Shown here piece by piece: positions 51,796 through 60,208 of a DNA stretch of 64,000 bases. The DNA is from Corynebacterium sp. (GTDB lineage: Bacteria > Actinomycetota > Actinomycetes > Mycobacteriales > Mycobacteriaceae). The stretch covers positions 118,036-182,035 of the forward strand of contig NZ_JALAGU010000053.1 of NCBI RefSeq assembly GCF_022712275.1. The letters run 5' to 3'. The notes under the pieces were generated by a model. It was not told the origin of the DNA, did not search any database, and saw nothing but the letters and a program-made list of their open reading frames with translations. Positions within the stretch are counted from its first letter, which is position 1. Each line of letters starts with the position of its first letter. The position numbers and the translations under genes are program-made.

Positions 51796-53405
51796 GCGTG
51801 CACCTCCGCCAGGGCCGCGTCGAGGTCGGCGGCGTCCCACCGGGTGGTGGCGGCGACCTGCCAGGCCGGCGCCTCGGACAGGACGAGGACGCGGTGACCG
51901 GTGCCTGTGTAGCGGGCGGCGACCCGCTCGGCGATGTGCTGTTCGGTGACCGAATCCACCGCCGTGGTCGGGTCGGCGAGCACCAGCAGTTCAGGGTCGG
52001 CGGCGATCGCCCGGGCCAGCGCGACACGCTGGCGCTGACCACCGGAGAGGCGTCGCCCTCCCTCCCCCACCGGACGTCCGGGACCGCCGGGGATGTCCGC
52101 GCAATCGGCCACCTCCAGTGCCTCGGCGGCGACCACCGGGTCGGGGTGGACGTTGTCGCGCAACGGGCCGTCGAAGAGATCTGCCGCGTGCGGGGCGACG
52201 ATCACGCGGTCGCGGGGCATGCGCAGCAGGGAATCCGTCACCTCCCCGGCACGGGCGATGTCGCGGACGACGGTGACGCCGACCGGCACGGCGTCGATGA
52301 GTGCCTGCGTCTCGGTGTCCGTCGCCTCGTCCGGGGTGGCGTAGGGGGCGGTGAGCACGCTGACGACGCGTCGGGCGGACGCGGCGGAGATCGCGACCCG
52401 GGTGGCGAAGTTGCGGCCCAGCATCGTCATCGGGTGGACAACGTACTGGGACAGGCCGACGACGGTGATGAGCTGCCCGACGGTGAGGCCGTCGTGCAGG
52501 GCGAGCCAGCCGGCGGCGACACCGACGGCCACGACGTACACGGCACCGATGGACTGGGTGGTGGCAGTGAGCCGCGCCTCGGCGGCGTTCGCGGCGACCG
52601 TGGCATGGTAGGCCTTCTCGGAGTACCCGCGGTAGCGGGCCTTCATCGTGGAGACGACGCCGAGGCCCTTGATGATCCGCAGCCCCTGGACCGCGTCGGT
52701 GGCGACCGAGGCGGTGCGGGCCAGGGCCTGCTGCCGCGCCCCTGCTCTGCTGCGCAGCGGTCGGGCGGCGCGGACCGAGAGCAGGACCACGGCCGGGGCG
52801 CCGAGCAGCACGGCGAGACCGAGGCGCCAGTCGACGGTGAGGACGACGGCGGCGACGTAGAGGATCGACCCGAGCTCCGCGACCGGGAAAACCGTCATGA
52901 CGATGATGTCGGCGGCCCTGTTGGCGTCGGTGCTGGCGATGGACAGCAGGCCGCCGGCGGTGCGTTCGCCTCCGGCCCCCTCGCGACCGATGCCCCGAGG
53001 GTCCTGGATCCGGTCTGTCACCGCGGTGCGGACGTCATGGCTGACCTGCTGGAGGATCATTTCCAGGAAGCGGCGTCCCAGCCAGACGGAGACGCCGTTG
53101 AACAGGAAGAGCAGGCCGAGAATGCCGACCCACAGGAAGAGGTGACCGCCGTCGCCGGTGGCGACGGCGTCGTCGATGGCGCGACCGACGACAACGGAGG
53201 TGGTGGCGTTGCAGATGAAACCGAGCAGCATTCCGCCGGAGGCGAGGAACTGCCGGGGACGCTGCGAGAAGGCGACCTTGAGAAGCCACCGGGGGTCGTC
53301 AGGGGCGGGGAGGCGCGAGCGCCGGACGCTGAGCAACCCTGAGGTGAGGATCCTGCTGTCCGGCTGTGGTGCCTGGTGTTCCCGCTGCTCCTGCTGTACC
53401 GCCAT
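51792..53405 (-). CDS. ABC exporter half-transporter lacking the Walker A motif
   Basis: 537 residues. The transmembrane domain (about 50-345) is ordinary. The ATPase domain is shortened: residues 350-400 hold no GxxGxGK[ST] loop. LSGGQRQRVALARA (453-466) is perfect, but Walker B reads LLVLADPTTAVD, with Ala for the metal-binding Asp and Asp for the catalytic Glu. The H-loop His is missing (VLVLSEAPAWQ). It can therefore only complete the ATP site of its partner. TAACCT lies 8 nt before the ATG with no ribosome-binding site (leaderless type). Confidence 0.85.
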   Translation of the reverse strand: MAVQQEQREHQAPQPDSRILTSGLLSVRRSRLPAPDDPRWLLKVAFSQRPRQFLASGGMLLGFICNATTSVVVGRAIDDAVATGDGGHLFLWVGILGLLFLFNGVSVWLGRRFLEMILQQVSHDVRTAVTDRIQDPRGIGREGAGGERTAGGLLSIASTDANRAADIIVMTVFPVAELGSILYVAAVVLTVDWRLGLAVLLGAPAVVLLSVRAARPLRSRAGARQQALARTASVATDAVQGLRIIKGLGVVSTMKARYRGYSEKAYHATVAANAAEARLTATTQSIGAVYVVAVGVAAGWLALHDGLTVGQLITVVGLSQYVVHPMTMLGRNFATRVAISAASARRVVSVLTAPYATPDEATDTETQALIDAVPVGVTVVRDIARAGEVTDSLLRMPRDRVIVAPHAADLFDGPLRDNVHPDPVVAAEALEVADCADIPGGPGRPVGEGGRRLSGGQRQRVALARAIAADPELLVLADPTTAVDSVTEQHIAERVAARYTGTGHRVLVLSEAPAWQVAATTRWDAADLDAALAEVHA

Positions 53406-53444
53406 GGAGGCCGAGGTTACCCCATACCTGAACTGCGACGAAGA

Positions 53445-53474
53445 CTGTAGGACGCCGCGACCGCGGCACTACAG
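53445..53474 (-). terminator. Hairpin between cysX and the ABC pair
   Basis: A two-part stem: outer CTGTAG/CTACAG (53445-53450, 53469-53474) and inner GCCGCG/CGCGGC (53454-53459, 53462-53467). Read on the minus strand it is followed by TCTTCGTC. It probably ends or attenuates the cysI-cysX transcript before the exporter genes. Confidence 0.5.
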
Positions 53475-53494
53475 GAAGCAGTCGGACCGGGCGG

Positions 53495-53626
53495 TCAGAC
53501 GCCGCGGGGCAGCTGGCCGTGGAGCTTCACCGAGAACACCCGGCGGCAGTCACGGCACTCCCAGGCGTTGTCCGTCTCCGGGTCCGGCCACAGGTTCTCC
53601 GAGGCGCAGTACGGGCAGTGCATCAC
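53495..53626 (-). CDS. cysX: CysX, small four-cysteine ferredoxin/zinc-ribbon-like protein
   Basis: 43 residues from the GTG at 53626, which has AGGAGA 6 nt upstream: VMHCPYCASENLWPDPETD then NAWECRDCRRVFSVKLHGQLPRGV. Two CxxC pairs suggest a zinc ribbon or a small electron carrier. In C. glutamicum cysX follows cysI and is thought to assist sulfite reductase. An alternative GTG at 53689 overlapping the cysI stop would add 21 poorly conserved residues. Confidence 0.85.
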   Translation of the reverse strand: MMHCPYCASENLWPDPETDNAWECRDCRRVFSVKLHGQLPRGV

Positions 53627-53685
53627 GGTGGCTCTCCTGGGGTTCGGGTGGGCGGACTTCCCGCTGATGTCGTTGTTGGCGTCCT

Positions 53686-56600
53686 TCACTGGAGCTGCTC
53701 CTCCGGCGCACGGAGCACCCAGTCACGGAACTGCTCGTCGACGCTGGTGCGGTTTTCCTTGTAGTTCTCCACGACGCGGACGACATAGTCGTCCAGGTCG
53801 GCGGACGTGACCTTGTGGCCGCGCAGCTTCTTACCCCAGTCGGGGTGCATGCCCAGCGCACCGCCGAGGTGCACCTGGAAGCCCTCGACCCGGTTGCCGT
53901 CATCATCGGTGACGATCTGACCCTTGAGGCCGATGTCCGCGACCTGCGTCCGGGCACACGAGTTCGGGCAGCCGTTGAGGCTGATCTTCAGCGGCACGTC
54001 GAGGTCACCGAGCTTCTCCTCGAGCTGGTCGGCCAGGTCGATCGCCCGCTTCTTGGTGGTGACCAGGGCGAGCTTGCAGAACTCCAGGCCGGTGCAGGAG
54101 ATGATGTCGCGACGGAAGCTGGACGGCCTGGCCGACAGTCCCTCCTTCTCCAGGGCATCGGTGAGGTCGTCCACGGCGTCCTGCTCGAGGCCGAGGAAGA
54201 TGAGTTCCTTGTCCGGGGTGGTGCGGATCTGCGTGATCCCACGCTCCTCAGCCAGATCGGCCAGGCGGATGAGCTGGTCACCCTCGGTGTGGCCCACGGT
54301 CGGCTTCACACCGACGTAGAACTTCCCGTCCCGCTGCTCGTGGACACCGACGTGGTCGCGGTAGCCCGGCCAGACCTCCGGCTCAGGGCCGTCGATGAGC
54401 GCGTGACCGACGTAGTCCTCCTCGAGGACGCGGCGGAACTTCTCCACACCCCAGTCGGCCACGAGGAACTTCAGGCGGGCACGGTTGCGCAGCTTGCGGT
54501 AACCGTAGTCGCGGAAGATCCGGACGACGCCGGCCCACACCTGCGGGACCTCGTCGAGGGGGACCCATACGCCGAGACGCTGGGCGAACATCGGGTTGGT
54601 CGACAGACCGCCACCGACCCAGAGGTCGAAGCCGGGGCCGTGCTCCGGATGCTCGGAGCCGATGAAGGAGACGTCCTGGATCTCATGGGTGACATCCTGG
54701 CGACGGTTGCCCGAGATGGCCGTCTTGAACTTGCGGGGCAGGTTGGTGAACTCGTCCCGGGTGAGCCAGTTCTCCTTGATCTCACGGATCGCCGGGGTGG
54801 CGTCGATGATCTCGTCCTTGGAGACCCCGGCGACCGGGGAACCCAGGACGACGCGGGGCACGTCACCGCAGCCGAAGAAGGTGTCCAGGTTGACGGCGGC
54901 GAGCCGGTCCCAGATCTCCGGGACGTCCTCGATACGGATCCAGTGCAGCTGGATGTTCTGCCGGTCGGTGAAGTCGGCGGTGTTGCGGGCGAAGTCCGCT
55001 GAGATCCCGCCGATGACGCGCAGCTGCTGCGGGGTGACCTGACCACCGTCAAGGCGGATACGCATCATGAAGTAGCGGTCCTGCAACTCGGCGTTGGTCA
55101 GGGTGCCGGTCTGCTCACCGTCCATGTCCTGACGGCGCTGGGTGTACATGCCGATCCACTTGAAGCGGGGGGCGAGGTCCTCGGGCGGGATCGAGTCGAA
55201 GCCCTGCTTCGAGTAGATCTCGCGGACGCGGTCTGCCACGGCGAGGCCGGCGTCCTCCTGCTTGATGCGCTCGTCACCGTTGAGCGGGTCCCTGCCGTCG
55301 ATGAGCCACTGGCCCTGCGGCTTCGGCGCCTTGCGGTCTTCCTTCTCCTCCTCGGTGAGGACCTTGGGGACGGGCGGAGCGTCGGCGATGGCCTTCTCCA
55401 GGGCCGCAGTGGCCTTCTGGACGGCCTTGGACGCCTTGAGCTCGTCCCAGCGTGCCTTGCGGGCCGCGGAGAAGAGGTCGGAATTGCCCGGCTCCGCCTC
55501 GGCGGCGGCTTCGGCCTTCAGGGTGGCGGTGGCGAACCCGTTCTGTGTCTCCTCGGCGGCAGCGAGGGCCTCGCGGGCCTCGACGACGGCAGGGTCCTCG
55601 GCGGGGGTCTCGGGCGTGTGGGAGGTCTCGTGCTCGGCCGGGGCCTCCGCTTCTGTCACCGCCTCGGGCTCAGCGGCCGGTGCAGCGACAGCCGGAGCGG
55701 CACCGTGCAGTGCTGCTGCGGCAGCCACAGCCTGGGCGGCCTGCTGTGCGGCGGCGCGGGCGCTGCGGGCGGCCTCTGCCAGCAGTGCGTTGGCGGGGTC
55801 GGCTGCGGCGGCGCGCTCGGAGGCGTCCGCGGCGACCGCAAGCACCGAGGTACCCGAGCTGACCAGTGCGAGAGTGTCCTGGGTGAGCACCGGGGCGGCC
55901 TGGGCGGCAGCGGGGACCGGAGCAGCCTGGGAAGCCGGGGCTTCTTCCGCGACCTCCGGGGTGGACGCTGCAGCAGGGGCGGTGACGGGGACCTCAGTGG
56001 AAGTCTCAGCTGCCGTGTCCCCGGAGCTGCCGGCGTCGTCTGTCTCGTCAGCCTCGACCGCGGCCTTGCGGGCGCGCTTCAGTGCACGCGCGGCCTTCTT
56101 CTGTGCCGCACGCGCACGGCGGGCGGCGGCGGAGAGCTGTTTGTCCTCGGCATCCGCCTCCGCGGCAGCCTCCGCGGCTTCCGTCGCAGCCTCAGCGTCG
56201 GCGAGCAGACGCTCGGCGTCGGCGACGGTCAGCGGGCCGGCGGGTGCGACCTCGGCGGACTCGGCAACTTCGTCGGCGTCCTCCGCGTTGTCCGGGTCGT
56301 CGACCTCAGCGGTCCGCTCCTGTGCAACCTCGGCCGGTGCCGCAGCCGCAGCCTCGGCCTCGGCCTCGGCGAGCGCGGTGGCCGCCTTCTGCACGGCCTT
56401 GGTCCCCTTCAGCTCATCCCAGCGCGCTTTACGGGCGGCGGCGAAGAGACCGGAATTGCCCGGATCGGCCTCAGCAGCGGCGTCCGCCCTGACCGTGGCG
56501 GCAGCCAGCTCAGCCTGGGCGTCCTCGAGACGTCGCAGCTCAGAGCGTGCGGCCTCGAGCGGGGAGAGTTCCTCTGCCGGGGCGGTGTCAGCAGCGGCTC

Positions 56601-56820
56601 CGGCTTCCTCGGACGCGAGGGTCTCCTCGGCCTTCTTCAGCGCGCGCGCAGCACGGCGCTGGGCATTGCGCGCCTCACGGAGCTCGTCAGCGAGCTGTTC
56701 ATTGTCCGGGTCAGCCTTGGCTGCGTCGGCGGCAGCCCTGGCCACCGCCGCAGCGTCCTCCTTGGCTGCGGCAGCCTTGCGGACCGCCTCACGGGAAGGC
56801 GAATCGGTTGCCGTGGTCAT
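53686..56820 (-). CDS. cysI: Ferredoxin-sulfite reductase CysI with ~496-residue Ala-rich repeat extension
   Basis: 1044 residues. Residues 497-1044 are a full nitrite/sulfite reductase: QGQWLIDGRDPLNGDERIKQE, DFTDRQNIQLHWIRIED, CGDVPR, GNRRQDVTHEIQDVSF and the [4Fe-4S]-siroheme ligands C909, C915, C951 and C955. Residues 1-496 are not part of known CysI proteins. They hold five related Ala/Glu/Lys-rich helical units (about 14-67, 87-150, 200-254, 316-370, 413-475) around D/E-P-x-N, two almost identical in GNS-LF-AARKARWDELK-KAVQKA. AAGGGG and an McbR box precede the ATG at 56820, supporting the long form. Confidence 0.92.
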   Translation of the reverse strand: MTTATDSPSREAVRKAAAAKEDAAAVARAAADAAKADPDNEQLADELREARNAQRRAARALKKAEETLASEEAGAAADTAPAEELSPLEAARSELRRLEDAQAELAAATVRADAAAEADPGNSGLFAAARKARWDELKGTKAVQKAATALAEAEAEAAAAAPAEVAQERTAEVDDPDNAEDADEVAESAEVAPAGPLTVADAERLLADAEAATEAAEAAAEADAEDKQLSAAARRARAAQKKAARALKRARKAAVEADETDDAGSSGDTAAETSTEVPVTAPAAASTPEVAEEAPASQAAPVPAAAQAAPVLTQDTLALVSSGTSVLAVAADASERAAAADPANALLAEAARSARAAAQQAAQAVAAAAALHGAAPAVAAPAAEPEAVTEAEAPAEHETSHTPETPAEDPAVVEAREALAAAEETQNGFATATLKAEAAAEAEPGNSDLFSAARKARWDELKASKAVQKATAALEKAIADAPPVPKVLTEEEKEDRKAPKPQGQWLIDGRDPLNGDERIKQEDAGLAVADRVREIYSKQGFDSIPPEDLAPRFKWIGMYTQRRQDMDGEQTGTLTNAELQDRYFMMRIRLDGGQVTPQQLRVIGGISADFARNTADFTDRQNIQLHWIRIEDVPEIWDRLAAVNLDTFFGCGDVPRVVLGSPVAGVSKDEIIDATPAIREIKENWLTRDEFTNLPRKFKTAISGNRRQDVTHEIQDVSFIGSEHPEHGPGFDLWVGGGLSTNPMFAQRLGVWVPLDEVPQVWAGVVRIFRDYGYRKLRNRARLKFLVADWGVEKFRRVLEEDYVGHALIDGPEPEVWPGYRDHVGVHEQRDGKFYVGVKPTVGHTEGDQLIRLADLAEERGITQIRTTPDKELIFLGLEQDAVDDLTDALEKEGLSARPSSFRRDIISCTGLEFCKLALVTTKKRAIDLADQLEEKLGDLDVPLKISLNGCPNSCARTQVADIGLKGQIVTDDDGNRVEGFQVHLGGALGMHPDWGKKLRGHKVTSADLDDYVVRVVENYKENRTSVDEQFRDWVLRAPEEQLQ

Positions 56821-56838
56821 AGGCCCCTTCTCTCTGCA

Positions 56839-56854
56839 CAGACAGTTCGGTCTA
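56839..56854. promoter_or_regulatory. McbR-type operator directly upstream of cysI
   Basis: CAGAC-AGTTCG-GTCTA, one mismatch to TAGAC-N6-GTCTA, centred 26 bp before the cysI ATG. Confidence 0.75.
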
Positions 56855-56875
56855 GTGATCGTCGGCGTCCCACAC

Positions 56876-56891
56876 TAGACCGCTCGGTACA
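56876..56891. promoter_or_regulatory. McbR-type operator in the cysI-fpr intergenic region
   Basis: TAGAC-CGCTCG-GTACA, a perfect left half and one mismatch in the right half. It is the middle of three boxes in the 294-bp divergent promoter region. Confidence 0.7.
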
Positions 56892-56937
56892 TATCCACAA
56901 CGCAGGGCCACCTCAATTCCGCTCCCCTTGCACTGAA

Positions 56938-56953
56938 CAGACCACTCGGTCTA
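56938..56953. promoter_or_regulatory. McbR-type operator on the fpr side of the intergenic region
   Basis: CAGAC-CACTCG-GTCTA, one mismatch to consensus, about 160 bp before the fpr ATG. With the two other boxes it would allow shared control of cysI and fpr. Confidence 0.72.
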
Positions 56954-57114
56954 TAGTCATGGGCCGTCACACCTGTACCCGGTCTGCCCTGACCCGCCCA
57001 CGATCAACCACTGATCCGCCGCGGCCACTCCCGGCCCGCGACGAGGGTTCCAGTTCAAGTCAGGGCAGACTAACGTGGAAGTACTGCCACTCAACGGATT
57101 GGACCAACGAATTC

Positions 57115-58542
57115 ATGTCTGACAACCGCCCGCTGCGCGTCGCCGTCATCGGATCCGGCCCGGCCGGTATCTACGCCTCCGATGCCCTGATGAAGTCCGG
57201 CCAGGACGTCTCCATCGACCTCTACGAGCGCATGCCCGCCCCGTTCGGACTGATCCGCTACGGCGTCGCCCCCGACCACCCACGTATCAAGGGCATCATC
57301 AAGAGCCTTCACAAGGTTCTCGACAAACCCCAGATCCGCCTGCTCGGCAACATCAACGTCGGCAAGGACATCACCCTCGATGACCTGAAGAAGTACTACG
57401 ACGCCGTCATCTACGCCACCGGCGCCACCGACGACCGCGACCTGGACATCCCCGGCGGCGAGCACACCATCGGCGCCGGCAAGTTCGTCGGTTTCTACGA
57501 CGCCAACCCGCACTTCTCCGATTCCTGGACCCAGCCCGCCGACTCCGTCGCCGTCATCGGCGTCGGCAATGTCGGCCTCGACATCGCCCGCGTCCTCGCC
57601 AAGACCGGTGAGGAACTGCGCGTCACCGAGATCCCGGACAACGTCTACGAGTCCCTCAAGGACAACCAGGCCAAGGAGGTCCACGTCTTCGGACGCCGCG
57701 GCCCGGCCCAGGCGAAGTTCACCCCGCTGGAGCTCAAGGAGCTCAACCACTCCCCGACCATCGAGGTCGTCGTGGACCCGGAGGACATCGACTACGACGA
57801 GGCGTCCATGGAGGCCCGTCACAACTCGAAGATCACCGACCAGGTCTGCACCATCCTCGAGAACTACGCCATCAACGACCCGAAGGGTGCCCCGCACAAG
57901 CTGTACCTGCACTTCTTCGAGTCCCCCGTCGAGGTCAAGACCGGCACTGACGGCAAGGTCACCGGCCTGGTGACCGAGCGCACCGAGTACGCCGACGGCA
58001 AGGTCGTCGGCACCGGCAAGCTCACCGAGTGGCCGGTCGGCGACGTCTACCGCGCCGTCGGCTACAAGTCCGACCGCCCCGAGGACATCCCCTGGGACGA
58101 GAAGGAACTGGTCATCCCGAACGTCGGTGGCCGCGTCCTCACCGAGGGTCCGACCGCAGACGGCATCGCCGGCGTCCCCGGCTCCGCCGACCCGGAGGCC
58201 GAGCTGCGTGAGACCCTGCCCGGCGTCTACGCCACCGGCTGGGTGCGTCGTGGCCCGGTGGGCCTCATCGGCAACACCAAGGGCGACGCCAACCAGGCCG
58301 TCGCCAACCTCCTCGAGGACGCCGCGCAGGGCATCGGCTTCGCCCCGGAGGACGCCTCGGAAGAGGGTGTCATCGAGCTGCTGCATTCCCGCGGTATCAA
58401 CTACTCCACCTGGGAGGGCTGGTACAACCTCGACGCCCACGAGCGCGCCCTGGGCGAGGCCGAGGGTCGCGAGCGCAAGAAGGTCCGTGACATCGAGGAG
58501 ATGATCCGGTACTCCTCCGGCGAGGCCCGCGTCGAGGCGTAG
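57115..58542 (+). CDS. fpr2: Ferredoxin-NADP+ reductase (FprA type) of the sulfite reduction system
   Basis: 475 residues. FAD-binding VAVIGSGPAGIYASDALMKSG, YGVAPDHPRIKGI, NADP-binding VAVIGVGNVGLDIARVLAK, and GWVRRGPVGLIGNTKGDANQAV match adrenodoxin-reductase-like FprA. It passes electrons from NADPH through ferredoxin to CysI. It is divergent from cysI with McbR boxes between. The ATG has only a weak ribosome-binding site; a TAACGT hexamer about 40 bp upstream may be its -10. Confidence 0.92.
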   Translation: MSDNRPLRVAVIGSGPAGIYASDALMKSGQDVSIDLYERMPAPFGLIRYGVAPDHPRIKGIIKSLHKVLDKPQIRLLGNINVGKDITLDDLKKYYDAVIYATGATDDRDLDIPGGEHTIGAGKFVGFYDANPHFSDSWTQPADSVAVIGVGNVGLDIARVLAKTGEELRVTEIPDNVYESLKDNQAKEVHVFGRRGPAQAKFTPLELKELNHSPTIEVVVDPEDIDYDEASMEARHNSKITDQVCTILENYAINDPKGAPHKLYLHFFESPVEVKTGTDGKVTGLVTERTEYADGKVVGTGKLTEWPVGDVYRAVGYKSDRPEDIPWDEKELVIPNVGGRVLTEGPTADGIAGVPGSADPEAELRETLPGVYATGWVRRGPVGLIGNTKGDANQAVANLLEDAAQGIGFAPEDASEEGVIELLHSRGINYSTWEGWYNLDAHERALGEAEGRERKKVRDIEEMIRYSSGEARVEA

Positions 58543-58563
58543 TCTCCCCCTTTTCACAGACAT

Positions 58564-58602
58564 CCCCGGTTCCCCTGGTTCGCCAGAGGACCCGGGGTTT
58601 CC
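58564..58602 (+). terminator. Intrinsic terminator after fpr
   Basis: A 15-bp stem with two mismatches (58564-58578 with 58583-58597) closes a TTCG tetraloop and is followed by TTTCCTGT, 22 bp after the stop. Confidence 0.8.
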
Positions 58603-58778
58603 TGTCGGTGGCGTCTGCAGTTATCGGGCCGGTCTAGAAAACAGGTCCGATCTTGACCGGTGTTTCACGCGTCCCGGTCTACTGCGCGGTGCCCTCGTCC
58701 AGACGCACCGCGCCCAGCGGACACTGTCAGCCGAGGAGTCCCATCAGTTCACCTTGGCCGCACTTCTCGAAACGGATC

Positions 58779-59207
58779 TCAGCCCCGTTTCCTCCGGTGC
58801 ACCTCGCACCGGATGAGCCAGTCCCCGAGCTGCACGCTCATGGTGCAGGTCTCATTGGTCGAGGGACCGGTGGCGGTCACGGACGTGCTCCCCCACGGGG
58901 CAGTCACCGTCGGATCGGGTGTCTCGTCGGCATTGAGGTCCGCCACGGCATACTCGAAATCGCCGGTGAGCTCACCGGCCGTCACCTCCGGGTCACGGAA
59001 GTCGTCCACGCTGACGCCGTCAAAGGCCCCGGGGTAGAGCATCGCCAGACCGGCCCGGACCTCGACGGCACCGTCGGAGACGTCGACACCGGCACTCTCA
59101 GCGGTAGTCTCCCCTCCTCCGTCGCGGTCACTGTCGCTGCAGGCCCCGAGTACAAGGACCGTGGTGAGCATAAGCGCGGGAACTGCAACGCACCGGGAGA
59201 GCGTCAT
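58779..59207 (-). CDS. Small lipoprotein of unknown function
   Basis: 142 residues. Lipobox LGAC (about residue 23) after TLSRCVAVPALMLTTVLV. The mature domain (GAVEVRAGLAMLYPGAFDGVSVDDFRDPEVTAGELTGDFEYAVADLNADETPDPTVTAPWGSTSVTATGPSTNETCTMSVQLGDWLIRCEV) has two Cys likely joined. The family was not recognised. A one-base shift at the 3' end would extend it to a stop at 58727 ending ELMGLLG, so the C-terminus may be disturbed. It follows the cutinase-like gene by 17 bp. The 176 bp between it and the fpr terminator hold nothing else recognisable. Confidence 0.7.
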   Translation of the reverse strand: MTLSRCVAVPALMLTTVLVLGACSDSDRDGGGETTAESAGVDVSDGAVEVRAGLAMLYPGAFDGVSVDDFRDPEVTAGELTGDFEYAVADLNADETPDPTVTAPWGSTSVTATGPSTNETCTMSVQLGDWLIRCEVHRRKRG

Positions 59208-59224
59208 ATCAGTATCCCAACTTC

Positions 59225-60046
59225 CTAATCGGATACGAGGCCCATCAGTTCCTCACGCCAGTCATCGGCGTCATAGCTCTGGTGCGCGTCCAGATTCCCC
59301 AGGGACAGTGAATCCGGCGCACACACCACATCACCGTCAGCGCAGGCGTCGATGATGATCGCCGACCACTCCTCCGGCAGCAGCACATCGGTGGCCCCGG
59401 AATCGATCCCCGCACTCTTGGCCACCTGGGCGATGCCCTCACTGGAAGCCGTGTCGTACTCCGGCAGCCCCCGGACATTGTCGTCCGGCATCTTGTCCCC
59501 GTCCCCGATGAGGACGCCCGCCACGATCTGCACCGTCGGGCCGAGTGCCTCAAGCGCACGGTGCATCGCCATGGCACCCTGCGAGTATCCCGCAACCACG
59601 ATCTTCGCGTCCTCCCCGCACTCCCCGATGGTGTCGGCGATGAGCTGCTCCGCGGCGTCCGCCCCCTCGGCGACCGAGTCAAGGAACTCCGACCATGCCG
59701 CACGGTCAGCCCCCTGGGGAACGGCCATCGCCGGATACTCCACCGCCCGGAGATTCACCGTCACATCCTCCGGAAGATCGTCGCGGAGATTCCGGTAGGT
59801 GTCCGCGACGATACTGCCGACCCCGTCATCGTCGATGAGGTCGGTCTCGGCGTCCACCTCCCGCTGCCCGGATCCCGCCGCGCCGATGAACTCCACGTCC
59901 GCACAGGTGGACGCAGTATCGTCGGAACCGCCCCGTCCACCGACACCCACGACAAGCGCGAGGGCGAGAACGACAATCAGAATGACAGCGGCGCCAGCGA
60001 TCAGCCAGCGGCGTCGGTGGGATGACGGGGAAGACTGGTGCGGCAT
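59225..60046 (-). CDS. Cutinase-family esterase, membrane-anchored or secreted
   Basis: 273 residues. N-terminal signal anchor (RRRWLIAGAAVILIVVLALALVVGVGG). The cutinase fold follows: STCADVEFIGAAGSGQ, catalytic serine in VVAGYSQGAMAMHRAL, AGVLIGDGDKMPDD, and a late Asp/His pair (CADGDVVCAPDS, LDAHQSYD). Similar mycobacterial Culp proteins hydrolyse lipid esters in the envelope. The substrate is not known. It is followed by a small lipoprotein gene on the same strand. Confidence 0.87.
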   Translation of the reverse strand: MPHQSSPSSHRRRWLIAGAAVILIVVLALALVVGVGGRGGSDDTASTCADVEFIGAAGSGQREVDAETDLIDDDGVGSIVADTYRNLRDDLPEDVTVNLRAVEYPAMAVPQGADRAAWSEFLDSVAEGADAAEQLIADTIGECGEDAKIVVAGYSQGAMAMHRALEALGPTVQIVAGVLIGDGDKMPDDNVRGLPEYDTASSEGIAQVAKSAGIDSGATDVLLPEEWSAIIIDACADGDVVCAPDSLSLGNLDAHQSYDADDWREELMGLVSD

Positions 60047-60208
60047 GGGTCGCGGTGATCCTTACTGTGGCGTCGGGAAAACGGTCCAAGAATACCGGAC
60101 CACCAGGTTCGTTCACCGTCAAAATAGTTTCCCACCTGCGGAGACGGGCCCGCAGAAAATCCGGCATCCCGCCACAGTCACCCCCGGAAGCCGTCTATCC
60201 TGTACGCC

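Noticed and set aside
55262..56878. 538-codon Ser/Ala-rich plus-strand frame opposite the CysI extension
   Set aside because: Considered because the CysI extension itself is low complexity. The minus-strand frame is preferred: it is continuous with the reductase core, has a ribosome-binding site and operator, and shows internal repeats at protein level.
55618..57114. N-terminal extension of the fpr frame into cysI
   Set aside because: Antisense to the CysI extension and crosses the McbR-box promoter region; FprA homology starts at 57115.
58727..58778. Extension of the small lipoprotein by a one-base shift (ending ELMGLLG)
   Set aside because: The ending resembles that of the neighbouring cutinase (ELMGLVSD), which is curious, but 17 residues are too few to claim a frameshift; kept as a note only.
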